A DNA stretch of 64,000 bases, from the NCBI GenBank assembly GCA_034231615.1, contig CM067317.1, positions 21,619,477 through 21,683,476 on the forward strand, given 5' to 3'. Shown one piece after another: positions 33,360-44,974 of this stretch. How positions within the stretch are numbered: the stretch's first letter is position 1; every line of letters begins with the position of its first letter. The notes beneath the pieces are model-generated. The model made no database searches, was not told the origin of the DNA, and saw only the letters and a program-made list of their open reading frames with translations. The translations under genes were made by a program, and so were the position numbers. Origin of the DNA: Meghimatium bilineatum (lineage: Eukaryota > Mollusca > Gastropoda > Stylommatophora > Philomycidae).

Positions 33360-33800
33360 CTCGAATGATCAATTCAAAGCACACAACATATACAGCTCAA
33401 CAATCACTTAACAGAATACAATCACAATACACCCCAGAGTGCTGGCTGTGCACTTATCTCAATGTAACTTGACCACCACCTTTTTGAATGTCCAGCGTTG
33501 AACGACATACCAGACGGATGTGTCGGACCATTGGCGCAAATAAAACGCATTTCCATTTTCTGGACTACATCCTGCTGGAAATCTAGTAGGACAATGGTCC
33601 TGCTACAAGAGAATTCAGCAGGAGTCGCAGGAGTCTGAGAATGAACGCTGAAGAAGAATGACACTGGAAAATAGTTCTCGCTCCAGGGCCAGATAAATGG
33701 GAAGACCTTATATATGGAACATCAAAAGCTCAAAACATATACAATGGCATTGGGTCAAAGGGCATGAGCCCATGGCCTGCTGGATCAGCAACCAACAAAC
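33360..33800 (+). mobile_element. LINE-A 3' end split by SINE2
   Basis: The plus strand matches the LINE-A end: GCTCAACAATCACTTAACAG, CTGGCTGTGCACTTATC, GACCACCACCTTTTTGAATG, then SINE2, then CTCCAGGGCCAGATAAATGG, ATTGGGTCAAAGGGCATGAG and CTGGATCAGCAACCAAC. Frameshifted and inactive. Confidence 0.85.
33511..33656 (+). mobile_element. SINE2 inside LINE-A
   Basis: CAGACGGATGTGTCGGACCA to GAATGAACGCTGAAGAA, with a small deletion near ACGGCGACACA and a short duplicated CAGGAGT. The flanks GAACGACATAC and GAATGACAC form an imperfect duplication of about 8 bp taken from the LINE. Confidence 0.87.
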
Positions 33801-34149
33801 TGTCAATTCAAATTGTTTTAGAAATAAACATGTTAATAATGGAAATAGTAATATCTACTTATCACCATAAGGTAGTGGAGCTAGTTTCTTTAGCAATAAT
33901 TAAAAAGTAACCGGCTCACATTCATGTAATATGGATTGTGTGCGATAGAAGATGGAAGTTACTGGTTTAGCAGTGTCTATAATACAAACTAAAACTCCCC
34001 AGGAGCTGGTAGAACAGTGGCAATGAATGAAAGATGAGAAACAACAAACCTACACATGGGATTTAAATGCTAATCATTCATAATTATTTAAGATCGAAAC
34101 ATGAGAAAGATCATACACGTCCGAAGTGAAACTAAATATAACTAAAATA

Positions 34150-34345
34150 TTTTTTGGTATTGTTTTCTTTCATTATATTTCAGAGTCAATATGAATTTCT
34201 GACATATGCTTGTCAAAACTAATCATCAAGAAAACAATTTATCTTTTATGATAACTGATTAAACATACTTCACAACATACACATAACATGTAAACTACAT
34301 TTACAGCTTTCTATGATACAAAAGACTAGGAGCTACAATGTAATT
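34150..34345. repeat. Duplication beta, copy 3
   Basis: AATTTCTGACATATGCTTGT with flanks shared with 31990-32200. The minus strand reads MISFDKHMSEIHIDSEI-stop. Confidence 0.7.
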
Positions 34346-35039
34346 AAACATATATATAAATTTTAAAAATTCAGTCTGTTAATTCAGTCCTTTTGCTCAC
34401 CAAAGATATTCCTGTACTTTCACAGCACATCAAAAGTAAAAATATCACAAGCGTTGATGCCACTCCAACAGCAGTGACTGTTTAATTTGTATTAATTGTG
34501 CCACTTATAGCTTATTTTCTGTGTTCCTCGGTTTAGGAGGAACTCACTCAAACATGTCACAAGGGCAGGCGCAACTCCATCTATGGTGGACTGACCAAAT
34601 AGTCCAATAAATGCACAGCTGTAAATTTGTATATTCTTTTACAAAGCAATAAAAGCAGCTTAAACATTGTCGTTTTTTCCAGATAAAATTTATCAAGATG
34701 AAAACATAACAGGTTATACTGACAACAAGCAAGCACTAGTGTCAATACATGTGCTTAAGGAGTCATATATGAAAAGGACTGCTATCAAGTTTCTCTCAGT
34801 CATTGTTATCTTCATAAATGTTAAGACACGTGCTTGAGAACATCACTGAGAAACTAAACGAAAACATGAGCCATTTAGATTTCAAGGTTCACTCAATTTA
34901 CAAAGCATAACACTGGTTTTTCTTGGTAAATTGGAAACAAATGTATACATGAAAAAAATAATTTGATTAACACATGGAACAGCATAGATATGAAAAATAG
35001 CATCCCATTTCTTTTTTTGAATGAAACAGTGACACAGAG

Positions 35040-35130
35040 CAGTTCCATTATCTGGACTACATATTGCTTGAAAATAGGACCACGGTCCTGCTATTAGATC
35101 CACCAGGAGTTTAAGAATGAAAGCTGAAGA
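35040..35130 (+). mobile_element. SINE2 3' part in gamma copy 1
   Basis: AGTTCCATTATCTGGACTAC, ACCACGGTCCTGCTATTAGA, CCACCAGGAGTTTAAGAATG and AAAGCTGAAGAAG. The same fragment with the same truncation is at 35478-35575, so it was duplicated with its host unit. Confidence 0.75.
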
Positions 35131-35477
35131 AGATTTGAACAAACCATTCGTTAGTCTGCAACCTATTACCAAAAGGTGTGAAAGATTTAACTTTAAGACA
35201 TAATTACTTGTATAGAACTGCACGTTTCTCTCAGTCTTATTGTTTATCTACATAAATGTTAAGACACGTGCTTGTGAGTATCACTGAGAAACTAAATGAA
35301 AACATGAGCCATTTAGATTTCAAGGTTCATTCAATTTACAAAGCATAACATTGGTTTTTCTTTGTAAATTGGAAACAAATGTAAACAGGAAGGAAAAAAA
35401 TAATTTGATGAACACATGAACAGCATAGATATGAAAAATAGCATCCCTTCTTTTGAATTAAACGGTGACACAGTGCA

Positions 35478-35575
35478 GTTCCATTATCTGGACTACATCC
35501 TGCTGGAAAATTAATAAGACCATGGTCCTGCTATAAGAGATCCACCAGGAGTTTAAGAATGAAAGATGAAGATTA
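35478..35575 (+). mobile_element. SINE2 3' part in gamma copy 2
   Basis: CAGTTCCATTATCTGGACTA, CATGGTCCTGCTATAAGAGA and CCACCAGGAGTTTAAGAATG. Partner of 35040-35130. Confidence 0.75.
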
Positions 35576-35984
35576 GAACAAACCTATTCTTTAGCCTGCA
35601 ACCTATTAAAGGTGTGAAAGATATTTAATTTGAAGACAATTACTTGTATAGAACTGATGTCAAGTTTCTCTCGTCTTATTGTTTGTCTACATAAATGTTA
35701 AGACACGTGCTTGTGTGCATCACAGAGAAACAAAACTAAAACATGAGCATTTAAAAAAAAAATTCAAATTTTGCAACGCATAACATTAGTTAGTAAATTG
35801 GAAACAAAATTGTACACTGCGAAGAGTTCATGATAATTTTAAATAATGATTAACACATGAATAGCACATTGGGCAATTCATTTCCCTGAAATGAGATGTG
35901 GAAACTAGCATCTCATTTCTTCATCATTCGTAAACTCTAATACAAAAGAGTGTGGAAGATTTAATTTGATAAATACATGATATG

Positions 35985-36230
35985 GGGCATGTCCCTTTGT
36001 GCAGGCTATCTCTGTACAAATGAAAACAAAGAGCTTGTCCTCATGTACAGAAGATAAAAAAGCATGCAACAAAGAGGTGAAAATAATGTAGCACACCAAT
36101 GACTCAAGCACACTCCATGAACAGCCGGTCAGGATGTTTGGGCGATGGATGAACATCAAAAGTCAGAGCAGGACTAATGACAGCGTCACCACTTATACAC
36201 CCGGATGTGTGGATCTAAGGTAGCGTGCAT
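35985..36230. repeat. Duplication delta, copy 1
   Basis: CATGTCCCTTTGTGCAGGCT, AAGAGGTGAAAATAATGT, CACCAATGACTCAAGCACAC, CATGAACAGCCGGT and CACCCGGATGTGTGGATCTA are shared with 37448-37702. It is better conserved than its surroundings. Confidence 0.85.
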
Positions 36231-36884
36231 ATTGGATACATGGCATTTACACAAATAATATACAGAATGAAATGTTAAATATAGCTAATAATCCCCAAAA
36301 TTATGAAATTAAAATACATTTAGTATACCTCATTTCCACTCAGCATGGAAAATTTTCGAATATATATAGGCACATCCACTGAACGCTGACGTCTACCTAC
36401 AACAACGCTTACTTTTATTAGCTCATACTATATATTGTCACAGATTTTATCACTGCCTGTGCTACAATAAACTTTGTGTTATATTGATGTGATATTAACG
36501 CTTAGCATGCGATTATTATTGAATCTCTTGGTGAACAGCTTATCCCATTGATTTCAGTAATAGGCTTCTGCTATGTTGATAGTAGATGATAGTGATACCA
36601 TACCTACAGCAGCAATAGGTCAAATATACATGGCTGGTTAGCTTTCAGGTTTTTGTCAATTGTACAGTACTAGAAACCAGTTCTCAAACAGCTGGGCTAC
36701 TAGCAATTTGAATTACGGCGTCCACCATGGAAAGATAAAATTACCACACCCATCCATAAGTCGGTTTATGCCATTTTTTCATGTTTTAAAGTACATTTTT
36801 CAAGACAGCATGTTATTTTAGCAGGTTAAAACCACGTTTATTCTCAGAACTCAATAAAAAATGTCCTCATACCATCAGTTTTCT

Positions 36885-36965
36885 CTCAGCATATAAATAG
36901 TGTCAACATAAATTTCTGACATATGCTTGTCAAAACTGATCATCATCAAGAAAACATTCTGGACA
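36885..36965. repeat. Duplication beta, copy 4
   Basis: AATTTCTGACATATGCTTGT then CAAAACTGATCATCATCAAG. The minus strand reads MMISFDKHMSEIYVDTIY and stays open to MLREN-stop. Confidence 0.7.
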
Positions 36966-37447
36966 CAATGAGTATAACCTGAATCCAATTTAGTTCCCAC
37001 CTAATACGGGTACTAGTATATAATGCTATTTGCGATCAGAAAATATCCCATTAAAAATACTAATTTATTGGAATACATTTATAAACTGTAGCATGTTTCA
37101 CTTTTTATCATTGTCAACTTACAGTGTTCTTGATTAGAAACTAGCATCACAGCACATGGGTCACTCCCAGTGTGTTCCGCTCTCCGTTTCGGTCACTCCC
37201 AGTGTGTTCCGGTCTCCATTTCAGAAGCCATTCAAGTGTATGTAGACTCCCAGTCCCGTGTTCATCATATGATTTTTGGTTCTTTCCAATAAAGGAAGTG
37301 TTCATGACCGTGGGGTATTCTCGTGAATGCATCAGTAAAAGTCATGGTTCTAAACTCACTACAGCAGCCGTATCTGATGAGAAAGCATAATTAACTTTTA
37401 TAAAATCAATGTGGACCTAATTACAAAGCTTTTTCATGTCTAAACAT

Positions 37448-37702
37448 GAGACAATGCATCATGTCCCTTTGTGCAGACTGTCTCTGTACAGATGAAATCC
37501 GAGAGCTGGTCTTCATGTACACAAGACATATGCCTACATCAAAGAGGTGAAAATAATGTTACACACCAATGACTCAAGCACACGCCATGAACAGCCGGTT
37601 AGGTTGTTTGAGTGAAGGATGAACATGTCACCAAGTCAGAGCAGGACCAATGAACATGTTATCACTAACACACCCGGATGTGTGGATCTAAGGTAGTGTG
37701 CA
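37448..37702. repeat. Duplication delta, copy 2
   Basis: Same orientation as 35985-36230. It ends in CACCCGGATGTGTGGATCTA AGGTAGTGTGCA-like sequence. Confidence 0.85.
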
Positions 37703-37854
37703 AAATAAAATGTAATAAAGTCATGACATAAATATGTAATTAATACATAAATATAGTTCTTATACACTTGATATGTAGTGTTAAACTTTAGCATGCTGTC
37801 AGCAACTATCTAGTCTACACGCACAATGTATTTTGAGCTGCTGTAGTCGAATAA

Positions 37855-38060
37855 AGTTGCCCGTTGCTATGCATAATTTTACGGCCAAATCTAATTAATA
37901 TTCAAAAGTGTCTAATTTGCATAATTAAAATATTTATGATAGAAAAATATGTAATAAATTATATTTTTGTTTTCAGGAAGACAAGATGCACTGTTTGATT
38001 ACATAGTTGCAATTTACAGAAGCAGCCACAGCTAATTAATTTTTTTAATTTTATATTACA
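37855..38060. repeat. AT-rich P family, partial unit
   Basis: CTAATTAATATTCAAAAGTG, TCTAATTTGCATAATTAAAA and TTTTTGTTTTCAGGAAGACA AGATGCA-like blocks match the roughly 170-bp unit repeated at 39350-39830 and 50480-50810. Confidence 0.7.
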
Positions 38061-38839
38061 AAACTGCAACATTAAATGTATTATTAAAAATATTTTTCCG
38101 GGGCATTCATCATTCAAGTAAATTAGTAATAGCTGTAGTGTGACATTTGGCCTAGATTTGCGGTATTCCCTAACCTTTGCAGGTAGTCATTGGAATGTGA
38201 TATCGCTGGTTTCGCTAACTTGTTACTACTGTTGGTGGTAGTCCAAAGAGTCACAATTGCAGCACATCAGTAGTGTAGTCACAAACCAAGTCGGACAGTT
38301 GTCATGACAACACACAACCTTTTGTAAGGCTTGTAAGCAGGCAAACAAACTCCCATTCATATGCTTTGGCGTAGTTTTTTTAAAGAAATTAACAATTTTG
38401 TAAATACATAAACACACATAGCATTTAATATTTTAAATAGATGGCAATTGTATTTCTTGTTAACCAATATGTCTAAAAAACAAGATGGCGGACATGCAGC
38501 ATGGACTTGGTGAACCTTTTTAAAACATTGTATGGAACAGAGCGCTGCTCATAATGTCCTTCATACTTGGTATACAACTGTATAAATGGCTCATATAACA
38601 TTTAGACAGTGAGTAAAGTTGTAAGCAATAGTAGATTAAAAATACACAATAAGTGACAATACCTAGTGTTAAAATACAAGTTACTCAAACAATATCCGCT
38701 ATTTTTGTCAGATAGATGCCCAACTGTGTACAGAAAAGACTTGATGTCACAAAAATGTCCACTTCTATATGCCAAATAGTATCAGGGACACTGGAAATCT
38801 AATTAAAATGTGGTCACTGCCTACTTGCATGCATGGTCA

Positions 38840-39830
38840 GGAAATAGACTAGTGGCCATTTTCTTCAAGGGACATAATTTGATAAATTTTTTGACACCAA
38901 AGAGCTCCTTTGTGCTAATGCCTAGTATATTCAACAGATGCTTCTTGCCTTCCCGAACACAAAAATATATAGTTTTATGCATATATTATCATAAATAACT
39001 GAAATATTTCATAAATTGCTAGTTCTGCTTCAATTCTTGGTCACAACTTTCATCATCAGTCCGTTCATATTTTATTATATGCTCTCATGTAATTATCTAG
39101 GTATTAGCACTAAATTTTCAAATTGGGTTTATAACATTATAAACACCACAGTTAGATAGCCCTTGAAATTTGCAATTCAACGATACCTCAACCAAGTCTG
39201 TAGGTCGATTCTGTGAAAAGTTATGAATTTTTTGTGTCGAAATTTCAGGAAAAGATAATTACATGAGAGCATATAATAAAATATGAACGGACTGATGATG
39301 AAAGTTGTGACCAAGAATTGAAGCCGAACTAGCAATTTATGAAATATTTCAGTTATTTATGATAATATATGCATAAAACTATACATTTTTGTGTTCGGGA
39401 AGGCAAGACGCATCTGTTGAATATACTGTACAAATTGTCAGGCATAATTGGGGCTAATTAATATTCAAAATGGTGACTAATTTGCATAATTTACTTGTAA
39501 TTTAATTGTCTAATTATTAATTATTTCACTTATTTATGATAAAACACTATACAAATTATACATTTTTGTGTTCGGGAAGGCGAGACGCATCTGTTCAATA
39601 TACTGTACCAATTGCCAGGCATAATTGGGGCTAATTAATATTCAAAATGGTGGCTAATTTGCATAATTTACTTGTAATTTAATTGTCTAATTATTAACTA
39701 TTTCACTTATTTATGATAAAACACCATACAAATTATACATTTTTGTGTTCGGGAAGGCAAGACACATCTGTTGAATATACTGTACCAATTGCCAGGCGTA
39801 ATTGGGGCTAATTAATAAGAAAATTCTGGA
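38840..39830. repeat. P-family array with foldback
   Basis: The left part is a long inverted repeat: 38925-39102 and 39255-39432 are reverse complements over about 178 bp (GTTCGGGAAGGCAAGA, CTGATGATGAAAGTTGTGAC, GATAATTACATGAGAGCATA), with a 150-bp loop. The loop itself recurs inverted at 40935-41105. To the right, the roughly 170-bp unit (AATTAATATTCAAAATGGTG, GCTAATTTGCATAATTTACT, TTTTTGTGTTCGGGAAGGC) is repeated about three times up to 39830. There is no coding capacity. Tandem cores with conserved flanks recall non-autonomous Helitron-like elements described in bivalves, but that is inference. Confidence 0.8.
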
Positions 39831-40693
39831 GGTAAGGTAGGACATAGCGAATGCCAACTGACAAGAGTACAGGAACTGTATGGCGAATAACTAAGTGGTA
39901 GGTTTGGAACAGAGGATGAAAAAATGCAGAGGTGGAGAATACAAGAGGAAAAAAGAAAAGAAAATAAGAAGAAAATATGTGGTGGATAGACGGAAGCCCC
40001 GAGACGGAGATACGCCAGCAAGAAAGTAAAGTGTGGGTGGGAGGGATGAGGGAACCCAGATGCCTAAAGCCTTATGCATTAGGTCTCCAGTCATAACATC
40101 ACTGTCACTATCAGAATTAAATAGAATATCCAATAAAGCATCTTAAAAATTATCTTTACGGTAATTCTAATTTATACCTAGACCTACTAATAATGTTTGA
40201 ATAGAAGCTATCTGAGTTCGATTACAGTGACAGTGAGACACAAACACTTGTCATCGTCATGGTAACATGGGCTGCAAGCATTCTGACGCGCTGACATGTT
40301 TTTTTATCTGTACCCTTCAATAATTTAATACAATACTGTTTGAAGACATTTCAATAAACACTAGTACATAGTGTCACATTAAATTAACTAAAGGATGATA
40401 AGATGTAGAAATTCATTAAACTGTAACTTAAATTTTTAACATTATACACGAATATCGATAATTAACGGCGCGGCAACATTGAACAGCCGAAAACGAACTC
40501 TAAAGTTAGTAGCGTGGTCGGTCGATCACCATAGCATTTTAAAAATTTAATAATAATTAATAGGTACTTCTAGACATGTTAAAATTTGGTACATAAAGAT
40601 AGAAATGGTTGCTGAATATGTTAGACATGGTTTCACATATTAATTTTAATCAAAATTTAGAAATATACGTGTGCAAAGACAAAAAACACCTAC

Positions 40694-40880
40694 CTCGTCT
40701 TGTTTAATTGCTTGGTGTTAATTGTAGATAAGGTATCTCCAACATTTATAATCTTAATACACTGCAGAAATGGATGATAAATTGTATACAGTTCACTTTT
40801 ATATGATCTAAAGCTGCGTGGCGTCACTAAATGACAATTCCATTGGATAGTACACACGTGGTCCATGAAAAAATGAAAAT
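40694..40880 (-). other. Possible exon with strong 5' splice site
   Basis: The minus strand runs through an open frame (VTPRSFRSYKSELYTIYHPF, then LQCIKIINVGDTLSTIN and TKQLNKT) and ends in ACGAG/GTAGGT, a good donor at 40693-40688. Its 5' side overlaps the P-family copy, so the start is unclear. It might be a 5' exon of the gene whose terminal exon is guessed at 28526, 12 kb downstream. Nothing joins them. Confidence 0.28.
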
Positions 40881-41105
40881 GTCGGCACATGGCATTTTTA
40901 TCAAGGGACATTACTCTAAATATCTTTTTGCGGAAATATTTCGATTAGTGCTAATGCCTAAATTATCATTTCCTGAAATTTCGACAAAAAAATTTATAAC
41001 TTTTCACAGAATCGACCTACAGACTGGGTTGAGGTATCGAATTGCAAATTTCAAGGGCTATCTAACTGTGGTGTTTATAATGTTATAAACCCAATTTGAA
41101 AATTT
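40845..41105. repeat. P-family flank copy
   Basis: TTTATCAAGGGACATTA, TTCCTGAAATTTCGACA, CTTTTCACAGAATCGACCTA, AAATTTCAAGGGCTATCTAA and CTGTGGTGTTTATAATGTTA are the reverse complement of the foldback loop at 39105-39256. Confidence 0.8.
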
Positions 41106-41109
41106 ATTG

Positions 41110-42055
41110 CTAATGCCTACACTTTATGATGAAATGAGTTGGCAACACAAGAAACCACAACCTGCAATTGGGAGGGAAAACTGTAGAACAGGCAAACAAT
41201 GGTCCGGATGCACAACTGTCAGTCTGTAACACTGTAACATGCCGCCGGACATTTGTTGCCGCATTCATTAAGTTATAAGATTGATTCTTCTGCATTAGTG
41301 GCCTATTTAAAAAATCATAGGTCTAAAAACAATAACGTAGGACATGATACTGAACTGGGCCACGTGGCACACAAAAAATCCATCGATACAATAAAATATG
41401 AACTCGAAACAAGACTATACAGTAATACACTACACCATTATTAGGCCTACAAAATAATGTTAAGCATATGCCCTATATAATAATGTATCCCATGGAAAAT
41501 TCGATTAGAGTCGTTACAATTACAAATCGAAGAATTAGAATGGCCCAGAGGGCCATCGCCATTTTTTAGTTGGGCCTGCTGCTAGTCTACACTTTCCCAT
41601 CTGTAAATGACGGCAAATTTTAAAAATATATAGATTCTGTTATGACGAGTGCGTGGGTGAACTTAATTCTAGTGACATTTAGTATTTACTCTAGACAACT
41701 AGTCATTCTTATATTTTACAAAAGCATACTGACTTACATTACATATGTCTGCATTAATGCGACTGCATGCTCTCTTCCCCACACCGGAAGATTGAATGTT
41801 CGCTCCACCGGGGCTGCCAACTTTAAATTCCCATAAAAGCCAAAATGTACTAGAAAGATCCAAAAAAAGCCAAACGAAATTAAACACTTTTTTTTTACAG
41901 GAAGGGCATGGTTATCGCAATTTCCAGCATTATTGCTTTCAGTATAGAGGTTTCACTAACTTTGCCTTCAAACAAATGTAATTATCTAAAAAAAACGCAT
42001 GCAAAGGGTCTCGCATTGCTCTCGTACGTACCCAGATTTAGAAGATAACTATTAT
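41110..42055. other. No recognisable feature
   Basis: AT-rich sequence with short frames. No domain or repeat that I can name. Confidence 0.35.
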
Positions 42056-42059
42056 TTTT

Positions 42060-42332
42060 TTTCTTCTGCGTTCATTCTCAAACTCCTGTAGATTAGCAGG
42101 ATGTATTCAGGAGATCGCAATGCGTTGTGTCATGGTTCATAGCATTGCTGCGATATCTGCACCTTTCAGCCTGACACATCCGACTTCTTCATGGCTTTGG
42201 GTCACTGACCCTATATGGAATGTGACAGCCAACTCTATCCCATAACCTCCTTATTCGTTTCTTACGACATGCATGGAAGGTCAACAGTGTTGCTATTCTT
42301 TACTCCCCTCTCGAGCCCCAGCGACACATGGG
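42060..42332 (-). mobile_element. SINE1
   Basis: Antisense copy from TTCTTCTGCGTTCATTCTCA to GAGCCCCAGCGACACATGGG. No convincing flanking duplication. Confidence 0.88.
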
Positions 42333-42479
42333 CGGTGAATCAATATAGTGCAACGAAGCTACAATTGTTCAGTACGAAACTGAGAGACCGACCGCGGAAG
42401 TATTGTTCATGCTCGAGAACACACAGAAACCCACATGTCCAATAGAGAGACAAATAGATTTCATAATGTGTACAATGAT

Positions 42480-43370
42480 ACAATGAAAGTACAGAACAGC
42501 GCCAGACGGCAGCGCGAACTGCAAATAGAAAGTGAAAAGCTCCTAGGAAAGGGGAACTACAAGCTCTGTTAGCTCGAGGCGAGCTTCTAGTTACCTGTGC
42601 TCCTTATAGGCAGAGATCCAGACCCAATCATGGGCGCCCGGCAAAGCAAGAAGACCTGACGCAACTCTAATGCCGAACATTCCTATACCGGAAACATGCT
42701 CGCGAAGAGAAAGGGTTCCGTACTCGATGGGCTCATGCAAAAAGGGACAAAAGATGACAGTCCTGGCCCAACTCTACTATCAAGATTTCCTATACCGGAA
42801 ATACACTTGCAGTAGAGAGAAAGGGTTCCGTACCGGATGGGCTCAGGCGCTATGGGGGCAAGGTCGCTCAGCTCGAGAACGCTTTGCTCTCAAACGTTTG
42901 GTGTGAGACTCGAACTTGGGCAGTTCACGATGTCGGTGAACAACACCTCGGCTAAGAAGGCGAAAGAGCCAGGGTCCAACTCGATTTCTTCCTCATACGG
43001 AACCACGCTCGCGGTTGAGAAGCGGTTCAGTTCAGTACCCGATGGGCACAGTTCTTCCAATTACAAGAGGTAAGTTCATAGACGGTGGAACACCTCGTGC
43101 GAGATAGCCGTAAACGACAAATGTCTCGACGAAGAGTCACTACACACCCGCGTGTCCGGCGACAGACTAGGCTGTCACGGACTAGGGAAGCCCATCCGAA
43201 TCAAATTCATGACGAAAACGGATGTGCTGGGCCTCGGACGTCCAGATCACAGAGTGGAACTTGCAGCACAGCGTACTTCACGCTCCCCGGCGGAAATCAC
43301 ACGATATATTCGATGTGGTTATATGATAGCGAACGCAAAGAAGAACATGCACTCCTGTGTATAGAATAAA
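42480..43370 (+). repeat. Composite dispersed repeat R, copy 1
   Basis: GC-richer than its surroundings. Internal tandem blocks repeat CCTATACCGGAAAYAC, AGAGAAAGGGTTCCGTAC and GATGGGCTCAGGC. Then come GATGTCGGTGAACAACACCT, CGGCTAAGAAGGCGAAAGAG and a 3' part with ACGGATGTGCTGGGCC, CTCCCCGGCGGAAATC and AGCGAACGCAAAGAAGAACA. The 3' part resembles the SINE1/SINE2 module with its GAACGC-(A)GAA end. Frames across it are not conserved between copies. Confidence 0.8.
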
Positions 43371-43826
43371 GCTTTCAATACTCCTCACCATTGCTCACAG
43401 GACGAGTATTGGGCAAATGTCGGGGAGCGCATTGTTTAAATATCTGACCGACGCAGTGTTGAGACTTGGACTATGGATGATGTGGGCAAAGTAGGGGGGG
43501 GGGAGATCATTAACCACCTTAGCTGCACGTAGAAAGTACGGACTAATCGCGCACAATTCCTGGGGCTATTCATAAACTAACACATCTGAGTAATCGTGTA
43601 ACGTATTAACGCCGTTTTTTTGCACACGATGTTATTTTTAGTTAGACCCAACACATTTATAATTTATAGGCCTATTTGTGCATCATGTCCAGTTTTGTTG
43701 CACGAATGAGATTCTTTGAAATTTGTCGGCATACTAATTATTGTGTCACGAAAAAAAAATTGCTTTTACCACTTCAGACATTACACCGGATACAACTTGT
43801 AAACACCATCTGTCTTGTGTTCGATC

Positions 43827-44107
43827 TTCTTCTTCTTCTGAGTTCGTTCTCAAACTCCTGCAATTTAGCAGGATGTAGTCCGGAGAACGGAATGCGTTGT
43901 GTCATGGTTCACAGCATTGCTGCGATATCTGCATCTTTCGGCCTGACACATCCGACTTCAGCATGGCTTTGGGTCACTGACCCTATATGGGATGGGACAG
44001 CCAACTCCATCCCATAACCTCCCTAGTCGCCTTTTGCGACATGCGTGGAAGGTAAACAGTGTTACCATTCTTTGCTTCCCTTTCGGGCCCCGGTAACACA
44101 CGGGCGA
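43827..44107 (-). mobile_element. SINE1 with perfect 12-bp duplication
   Basis: Complete antisense copy. TTGTGTTCGATC flanks it at 43815-43826 and 44108-44119, which fixes both ends: the GAA tail at 43827 and the head at 44107 (CACGGGCGA side). Confidence 0.95.
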
Positions 44108-44422
44108 TTGTGTTCGATCGAGAGTACATAATCGTCCAATTTCACGCTATTGTCTATTGCCTGTCACCAGATGAATGATGATTGGTCGTGTTCACTCTTG
44201 CCGTAAGTGCGTAGAGGTTGGAGCTTTAACTGTTCTTCCAATTCCAGATGAGTCGTCCTAGTTGTTTTAACTCCGTGTCTATTAAAAGCTAATGTAACAA
44301 GAAAGCTGTGGGTTTGTTTTTGTGGGGGTTTTTTTGTCATACAAAAGAGACATAAAAGCATGGAAAGATTAATAGCTGAAGGCAGAGTTAATGGCAACAG
44401 GGAAAGAGACGATTGTGCAGTT

Positions 44423-44688
44423 TTTCTTCTTCTATTGCGTTCGTTCTCAAACTCTTGTAGATGTAGTCCAGAGAACGGAATGGGTTGTGTCAAGGTTTAC
44501 AGTATTGCTATCGTCCTGGCACACCCGACTTCAGCATGACGTTGGATCATTTTGATCCTATTTGTGATGGGACAGCAAAATCCACGCCACAACCTCCTTA
44601 CTCACCTCTTACGACGTGTATGGAAGGTAAATAGTGTTGCTATTCTTTGCTCCCTTCTCGGGTCCCGGCAACACATGGACGGATAGTG
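44423..44688 (-). mobile_element. SINE1
   Basis: Antisense copy with a small deletion in the 3' module (CTCTTGTAGATGTAGTCCAG) and in the CTGACACATCC block. GATTGTGCAG and GATAGTGAAG may be a diverged flanking duplication. Confidence 0.87.
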
Positions 44689-44974
44689 AAGTGATATATC
44701 AGATTGCTTAAACGTGTCTCTAGCTGGGGCAGGTCAACTCGCCAAGAATCGCGAAGTGTTCAGAGAATCCATAAGGAAGACCATGTTCTGGAAAGAATAT
44801 GTCACATGATGGTGATGATTGATTGATTCAGCATAAAAACATTCTTCATCATTATATTATAATCTTTTGTAAGAACGAAATTTTGACGTAAACTAACAAT
44901 TGAGGCTCAGTGTGGTTCTCTCGCATTAGTTCAGCAATTGAGATTCCTATGTTAGAGGCTCGTTCTCTTTCGCG

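Larger units (their letters stand above)
34775..35800. repeat. Tandem triplication gamma, about 440-bp period
   Basis: Three diverged copies starting near 34785, 35225 and 35665 with TTTCTCTCAGTC(A/T)TTGTT, ATAAATGTTAAGACACGTGC, CACTGAGAAACTAAA, AAAACATGAGCCATTTAGAT and AACAGCATAGATATGAAAAA. Copies 1 and 2 each contain the same antisense-free SINE2 3' part (CAGTTCCATTATCTGGACTA, then CCACCAGGAGTTTAAGAATG). The third copy is truncated. Confidence 0.85.
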
